A stretch of 9,674 nt of DNA, taken from an uncultured Lachnospiraceae bacterium (GTDB lineage Bacteria > Bacillota > Clostridia > Lachnospirales > Lachnospiraceae). A program made the translations under genes and the position numbers. Below, one piece after another: positions 6,328-9,674 of the stretch. Below the pieces are notes generated by a model, which made no database searches, was not told the origin of the DNA, and saw nothing but the letters and a program-made list of their open reading frames with translations. The stretch spans positions 1 to 9,674 of the forward strand of contig CANQCX010000059.1 of NCBI GenBank assembly GCA_947591115.1. Direction: 5' to 3'. How positions within the stretch are numbered: the stretch's first letter is position 1; each line of letters opens with the position of its first letter.

Positions 6328-7323
6328 ATGGAAAAACGTGTGATTTCTACCCGCGTTCAGGAAGAAGACATTACGATCGAAAAAAGTCTGCGTCCGCAGA
6401 CGCTGGACGGTTATATCGGGCAGGAAAAGATCAAAGAAAATCTAAAAGTGTACATAGAAGCGGCAAAACAGCGGAACGAGGCGCTTGACCACGTGCTTTT
6501 TTACGGACCTCCGGGACTGGGCAAAACCACGCTTGCCGGAATCATTTCCAATGAAATGGGGACGCATATCAAGATCACATCCGGCCCTGCCATTGGAAAA
6601 CCGGGCGAAATGGCTGCGATTTTAAACAATCTGTCCGAAGGTGACGTTTTATTTGTCGATGAGATCCACCGTCTGAACCGTCAGGTGGAGGAGGTGCTGT
6701 ATCCGGCGATGGAAGACTATGCGATCGACGTGATGATCGGAAAGGGCGAATCCGCACGATCGATCCGTTTGAATCTGCCGAAGTTTACGCTGGTCGGAGC
6801 AACGACAAGAGCCGGAATGCTTTCCGCACCGCTGCGCGACCGGTTTGGCGTGGTAAGCCATATGGAATACTATACGGTGGAGGAATTAAAGACGATCATC
6901 CTTCAATCCGCCGCAAAATTACAGGTAAACATCGACGAGGCGGGCGCATACGAGCTGGCGCGCCGGTCGCGCGGAACGCCGAGGCTTGCCAACCGCCTGT
7001 TAAAGCGCGTGCGCGATTTTGCGGAGGTCAAATACGACGGAAGCATCACTTATGAAGTGGCGGCGTTTGCTCTGGATCTTTTGGAAGTCGATAAATTCGG
7101 ACTTGACCAGAACGACCGCAGCATCCTGCTGACCATCATTGAGAAATTTCAGGGCGGACCGGTCGGCTTGGACACGCTTGCTGCCGCTCTGGGAGAAGAT
7201 TCCGGAACGATCGAGGATGTGTACGAACCGTTTTTGGTAAAAAACGGCTTTCTCAACCGTACGCCGAAGGGACGGGTAGCAACGGAAACGGCTTATCGGC
7301 ATTTCGGAATTTTGGTTCCATAG
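6328..7323 (+). CDS. ruvB: Holliday junction branch migration ATPase RuvB
   Basis: AAA+ motor that pumps DNA through the RuvA-bound junction. It has 331 residues, normal for the family. Motifs in order: SLRPQTLDGYIGQEKIK at 20-36, Walker A GPPGLGKTT (60-68), Walker B LFVDEIHR (108-115), the RuvB beta-hairpin region around 128-150, sensor 1 GATTRAG (157-163), the arginine-finger motif PLRDRFG (168-174), sensor 2 GTPRLANRLL (216-225), and a C-terminal winged-helix domain with GGPVGLDTLA (276-285) and RTPKGRVAT (311-319). Its ribosome site is weak (TGAGG at 6313-6317, 10 nt before the ATG), so coupling to ruvA translation may matter. No terminator is visible after it, so read-through into zapA is possible. 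Confidence 0.98.
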   Translation: MEKRVISTRVQEEDITIEKSLRPQTLDGYIGQEKIKENLKVYIEAAKQRNEALDHVLFYGPPGLGKTTLAGIISNEMGTHIKITSGPAIGKPGEMAAILNNLSEGDVLFVDEIHRLNRQVEEVLYPAMEDYAIDVMIGKGESARSIRLNLPKFTLVGATTRAGMLSAPLRDRFGVVSHMEYYTVEELKTIILQSAAKLQVNIDEAGAYELARRSRGTPRLANRLLKRVRDFAEVKYDGSITYEVAAFALDLLEVDKFGLDQNDRSILLTIIEKFQGGPVGLDTLAAALGEDSGTIEDVYEPFLVKNGFLNRTPKGRVATETAYRHFGILVP

Positions 7324-7344
7324 AGAATCGCCATGAAGAAACAG

Positions 7345-7378
7345 TTGCGTTTGTGAAGACGTAATGGTACTATATAAC
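7345..7378 (+). promoter_or_regulatory. Probable promoter of zapA (two overlapping possibilities)
   Basis: TTGCGT (7345-7350), a 17-nt spacer and TACTAT (7368-7373) preceded by TGG form an extended -10 promoter with the same architecture as the proB one. An alternative register is TTGTGA (7351-7356), a 16-nt spacer and TATAAC (7373-7378), a better -10 match. Either would give a leader of about 25-30 nt before zapA. The 84-nt gap after ruvB is otherwise empty. Confidence 0.5.
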
Positions 7379-7407
7379 ATGAAAAGATAAGCAACCGGAG
7401 GGATGGT

Positions 7408-7854
7408 ATGTCAGCGAAAACCAGCGCGGAAGTAGTGATCGACGGAAAAGTATATACGTTAAGCGGATATGAAGGCGAAGATTATCTTCAGAAGGTAGCC
7501 GCATATATCAACAATAAGATCAATGAATATGACGCTTTGGAGGAATATCGGCATTTGCCGGCAAATATGCGCGCCACTTTGATTCAACTGAATATTGCGG
7601 ACGATTATTTCAAAGCGAAGGCCAAGATTGAAAAGCTTGAACGCGACGCAGAACTAAAAGACAAGGAAATCTATGATCTAAAGCACGATCTGATCTCCAA
7701 TCAGGTAAAAACCGAAACGGCGGAGGCTTCCGTAAAGGAATTGGAGGCGCAGAACAGGGAACTGCTGTTTAATAAGGCGCGTTTGGAGGCGACGCTGGAG
7801 GACAAGCTTTTGGACGGAAAAGATGTCCGGAAAAATTTTTCTTCGAAAAAATAG
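7408..7854 (+). CDS. zapA: Cell division protein ZapA (with long coiled-coil tail)
   Basis: ZapA binds FtsZ and promotes bundling of the cytokinetic ring. The 148 residues begin with the ZapA head (AEVVIDGKVYTLSGYEGEDY, 7-26) and the conserved helix LQKVAAYINNKINEY (27-41), then LIQLNIADDYFKAKAKIEKL (58-77). From about 65 to 135 the protein is almost wholly charged heptad-like helix, suggesting a coiled coil longer than in the roughly 85-110-residue ZapA proteins of many bacteria. GGAGGG (7397-7402) stands 5 nt before the ATG and fixes the start. The gene probably has its own promoter and is followed at once by a terminator, so it may be a single-gene unit. Identity is good by the head motif and by its usual position beside a U32-family gene in Clostridia. 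Confidence 0.88.
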   Translation: MSAKTSAEVVIDGKVYTLSGYEGEDYLQKVAAYINNKINEYDALEEYRHLPANMRATLIQLNIADDYFKAKAKIEKLERDAELKDKEIYDLKHDLISNQVKTETAEASVKELEAQNRELLFNKARLEATLEDKLLDGKDVRKNFSSKK

Positions 7855-7861
7855 AGCAAGG

Positions 7862-7888
7862 AGGGCAGAACATTTTCTGCTCTTTTTT
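7862..7888 (+). terminator. Rho-independent terminator after zapA
   Basis: AGGGCAGAA (7862-7870) pairs with TTCTGCTCT (7875-7883) around a CATT loop. The 9-bp stem has one G-T wobble and runs into a tract of six T (7883-7888). It begins 8 nt after the zapA stop. A second arm, AGAGCA (7853-7858), overlapping the stop codon, could also pair with TGCTCT (7878-7883). Confidence 0.88.
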
Positions 7889-7914
7889 CTTGTGTCACAG
7901 GAAATTCCGATGTA

Positions 7915-7941
7915 CGCGGAAAAATTTGCGCGGAAAAATTT
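7915..7941. repeat. Tandem direct repeat of CGCGGAAAAATTT before the U32 gene
   Basis: Two perfect 13-bp copies (7915-7927 and 7929-7941) are separated by one base, a 14-bp period. The shorter core CGGAAAAATTT appears once more at 7828-7838, inside the 3' end of zapA. The pair lies between the zapA terminator and the U32 ribosome site, where a promoter or operator would be expected. A weak promoter overlaps it (TTGCGC 7926-7931, 17 nt, TTTAAC 7949-7954), but its score is too poor to call. Confidence 0.7.
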
Positions 7942-7963
7942 AGAAGATTTTAACAATTTTTTG

Positions 7964-7969
7964 AAGGAG
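7964..7969 (+). promoter_or_regulatory. Ribosome binding site of the U32 gene
   Basis: AAGGAG is 11 nt from the ATG at 7981 and only 3 nt from an out-of-frame ATG at 7973, which opens a three-codon frame (ATG TTA AAA TGA) ending across the U32 start. The 7981 start is kept because no other in-frame start exists nearby. Confidence 0.6.
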
Positions 7970-7980
7970 TTTATGTTAAA

Positions 7981-9674
7981 ATGAGAAATAAGTTTGAACT
8001 TCTGGCGCCCGCAGGTTCTTTGGACATTTTAAAAGGGGTGATCGAGGCCGGAGCCGATGCCGTTTATCTTGGAGGCAGACAGTACGGCGCAAGAGCGTAC
8101 GCGGATAATTTTTCGGAGGAGGAGCTTTTAGAGGCGCTGGACTTTGCCCATCTTCGGAATCGCAGGGTTTATCTGACGGTCAATACGCTGCTCAAGGAGC
8201 AGGAGCTTTCGGGATTAAAAGAATATCTGCGTCCGCTGTATCTGCATGGACTGGATGCCGTTATCGTGCAGGATTTCGGGGCGGCTGCAAAGCTTTTGGA
8301 ATGGTTTCCCGATCTGGCGGTACATGCCAGCACCCAGATGACCGTTACGGGAGCGGAGGGCGTAAGGCTGCTTCAGGAGGCGGGATTTTCCCGCGCGGTC
8401 TTATCGCGGGAGCTTTCCCTTCCCGAGATACAAAATATCTGCAGGCAGACCGGAATGGAGCTGGAAATATTCGTACATGGCGCGCTGTGCTACTGTTATT
8501 CCGGACAGTGCTTATTCAGCAGTATGCTGGGAGGAAGAAGCGGCAATCGGGGACGCTGCGCGCAGCCATGCCGCCTTTTGTACTCCGTACTGGATGAAGA
8601 CGGGCGCAGGCTGTTGAAGGATTCTTATATTTTAAGCATGAAGGATCTGTGCGCGGTCGATCGTCTGCCGCAGATGGCGGATGCCGGAGTGTATTCCCTC
8701 AAAATAGAAGGGCGCATGAAGCAGCTATCCTATGCGGCGGGCGTCGTACGTGCCTACCGGAAATATATCGACTGCTTTCTATCGGGGCAAAAAGCAGTGT
8801 TTCCGCTTCGTGCGGAAGAAAAAAAGGCGATCGCGGACTTGGGCAGCCGCTGCGGCTTTACGGATGCCTATCTGGACGGGGAAAACGCCTCCCCAATGAT
8901 TACCTATGAAAAACCTTCGTTTTCGGCGCAGGAGAGTGCGCTTCAAATTCCCCGAAGCTATCTTCCGATTCAGGGGAAATTAACGTTAAAAAAAGATGAG
9001 CCTACGGTATTGGAGCTTACAGATGGAAAGCATCAGGTTACAGTAACCGGCGACGCTTCGCAGACGGCAAAAAATCAGCCGTTACAAAAAGAAGATATCC
9101 GAAAACGAATGGAAAAAACAAAAGATACCGCATTTTCCTTTACCGAGCTTGAAATTGTTCTGCCGGAGCCGCTGTTTCTTTCCAACGGCGCATTGAATCA
9201 GTTGAGAAGGGACGGGATCGCCGCTTTGGAACGCGCCGTTCTTTTAGAATACAACCGGACGATGCCAGAGGAGGAGGATTGCCGGACGGCTCGGGAAGCG
9301 TCTGCGCCGCCTCCAAAGAAAAACCGCATCATCTGTGCGATCGAAGACCGCAGACAGCTTGCGGCGGTTCTTGAGCAGGAAGCGGTAACCGACATCTATT
9401 TGAGCATGGATGCATATTCTGCAAAGCAGGGATTACAGGAACAGACGAAGGACATTGCCCGCTGCCATGAGGCAGACAAGGCGGCGTTTCTCATTTTCCC
9501 CGCTGTTTTTCGGGAAAAAACCGCAAACGCCTATACCCGCATGGCAAACGAACTGCAAAATTGCGGATGGGACGGGGCGGTGGTCAAAAATTACGAAGCA
9601 TTATGGTTTGTACGCAGCCAGTTTCCGCAGCTTCCCATAGTCATAGACCATAACCTCTATACGTACAACAGGGA
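7981..9674 (+). CDS. U32 family (peptidase-like) protein, RlhA/TrhP-type RNA hydroxylation relative, 3'-truncated by window edge
   Basis: Open from the ATG at 7981 to the window end: 564 codons plus two bases, no stop. The N-terminal U32 TIM-barrel-like region is clear: FELLAPAGSLDILKGVIEAG (5-24), GADAVYLGG (24-32), VYLTVNTLL (63-71), VHASTQMTVTG (114-124) and SRELSLPEI (142-150). The diagnostic cysteine cluster is HGALCYCYSGQC (166-177) with GRSGNRGRCAQPCR (185-198); Cys170 or 172, Cys177, Cys193 and Cys197 are the likely Fe-S ligands. SLKIEGRMK (239-247) is also typical. A DUF3656-like region follows (about 320-430, with LFLSNGALNQLRRDGIAAL at 398-416), then a second domain (about 448 onward) with LPIVIDHNLYTYNR (551-564). 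Family members hydroxylate 23S rRNA (RlhA) or tRNA wobble uridine (TrhP/TrhO); older annotation says collagenase-like peptidase. The actual substrate cannot be decided here. Confidence 0.92.
   Translation, partial: MRNKFELLAPAGSLDILKGVIEAGADAVYLGGRQYGARAYADNFSEEELLEALDFAHLRNRRVYLTVNTLLKEQELSGLKEYLRPLYLHGLDAVIVQDFGAAAKLLEWFPDLAVHASTQMTVTGAEGVRLLQEAGFSRAVLSRELSLPEIQNICRQTGMELEIFVHGALCYCYSGQCLFSSMLGGRSGNRGRCAQPCRLLYSVLDEDGRRLLKDSYILSMKDLCAVDRLPQMADAGVYSLKIEGRMKQLSYAAGVVRAYRKYIDCFLSGQKAVFPLRAEEKKAIADLGSRCGFTDAYLDGENASPMITYEKPSFSAQESALQIPRSYLPIQGKLTLKKDEPTVLELTDGKHQVTVTGDASQTAKNQPLQKEDIRKRMEKTKDTAFSFTELEIVLPEPLFLSNGALNQLRRDGIAALERAVLLEYNRTMPEEEDCRTAREASAPPPKKNRIICAIEDRRQLAAVLEQEAVTDIYLSMDAYSAKQGLQEQTKDIARCHEADKAAFLIFPAVFREKTANAYTRMANELQNCGWDGAVVKNYEALWFVRSQFPQLPIVIDHNLYTYNR

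Noticed and set aside
6308..6343. Eleven-codon frame between ruvA and ruvB, starting right after the ruvA stop
   Set aside because: It has no ribosome site and is out of frame with ruvB; such a short frame is expected by chance.
7891..7899. Small palindrome TGTG-T-CACA upstream of the U32 gene, considered as a Rex or CRP-like site
   Set aside because: Arms are only 4 bp and the spacing does not match the TTGTGA-N6-TCACAA type of site.

Overview
The window reads as chromosomal housekeeping DNA from a Gram-positive Clostridia-type bacterium, most likely a Lachnospiraceae relative. The reasons are the protein style, strong AGGAG-type ribosome sites, extended -10 promoters (TGn before the -10 box), roughly balanced base composition, and a NusG-domain-II protein next to a Gx-family transporter. 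The taxon is an inference; no rRNA or other direct marker is present. I see no tRNA, rRNA, CRISPR array, insertion sequence or phage gene.

Layout. Positions 1-480 (minus strand) hold the N-terminal 160 residues of an ApbE-type flavin transferase lipoprotein, cut by the window edge. Positions 481-622 are a divergent control region with back-to-back promoters for apbE and proB, each with a dyad-symmetric element on it. From 623 on, everything is on the plus strand and tightly packed: proB, a 5-formyltetrahydrofolate cyclo-ligase, proA, miaB, a NusG-domain-II membrane-anchored protein, a Gx/HepS-I-type membrane protein, ruvA and ruvB. Gaps are 8 to 37 nt, with two overlaps (35 nt and 8 nt). After ruvB an 84-nt gap carries a probable promoter for zapA, and zapA is followed by a clear rho-independent terminator. 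A further 92 nt, including a tandem 13-bp repeat, leads to a large U32-family (peptidase-like) gene that runs off the right edge with 564 codons visible.

How the genes work together. ProB and ProA make glutamate-5-semialdehyde for proline synthesis. The cyclo-ligase between them returns 5-formyl-THF to the folate pool. MiaB modifies A37 of tRNAs. RuvA and RuvB migrate Holliday junctions. ZapA supports the FtsZ ring. The U32 protein resembles the RlhA/TrhP RNA-hydroxylation family. The NusG_II and Gx pair, with ApbE about 4 kb away, is the only part hinting at a less ordinary system, possibly extracytosolic flavin or redox chemistry. Most of the window is ordinary core genome. The points worth a second look are the divergent promoter dyads, the NusG_II/Gx/ApbE linkage, and the repeats before the U32 gene.
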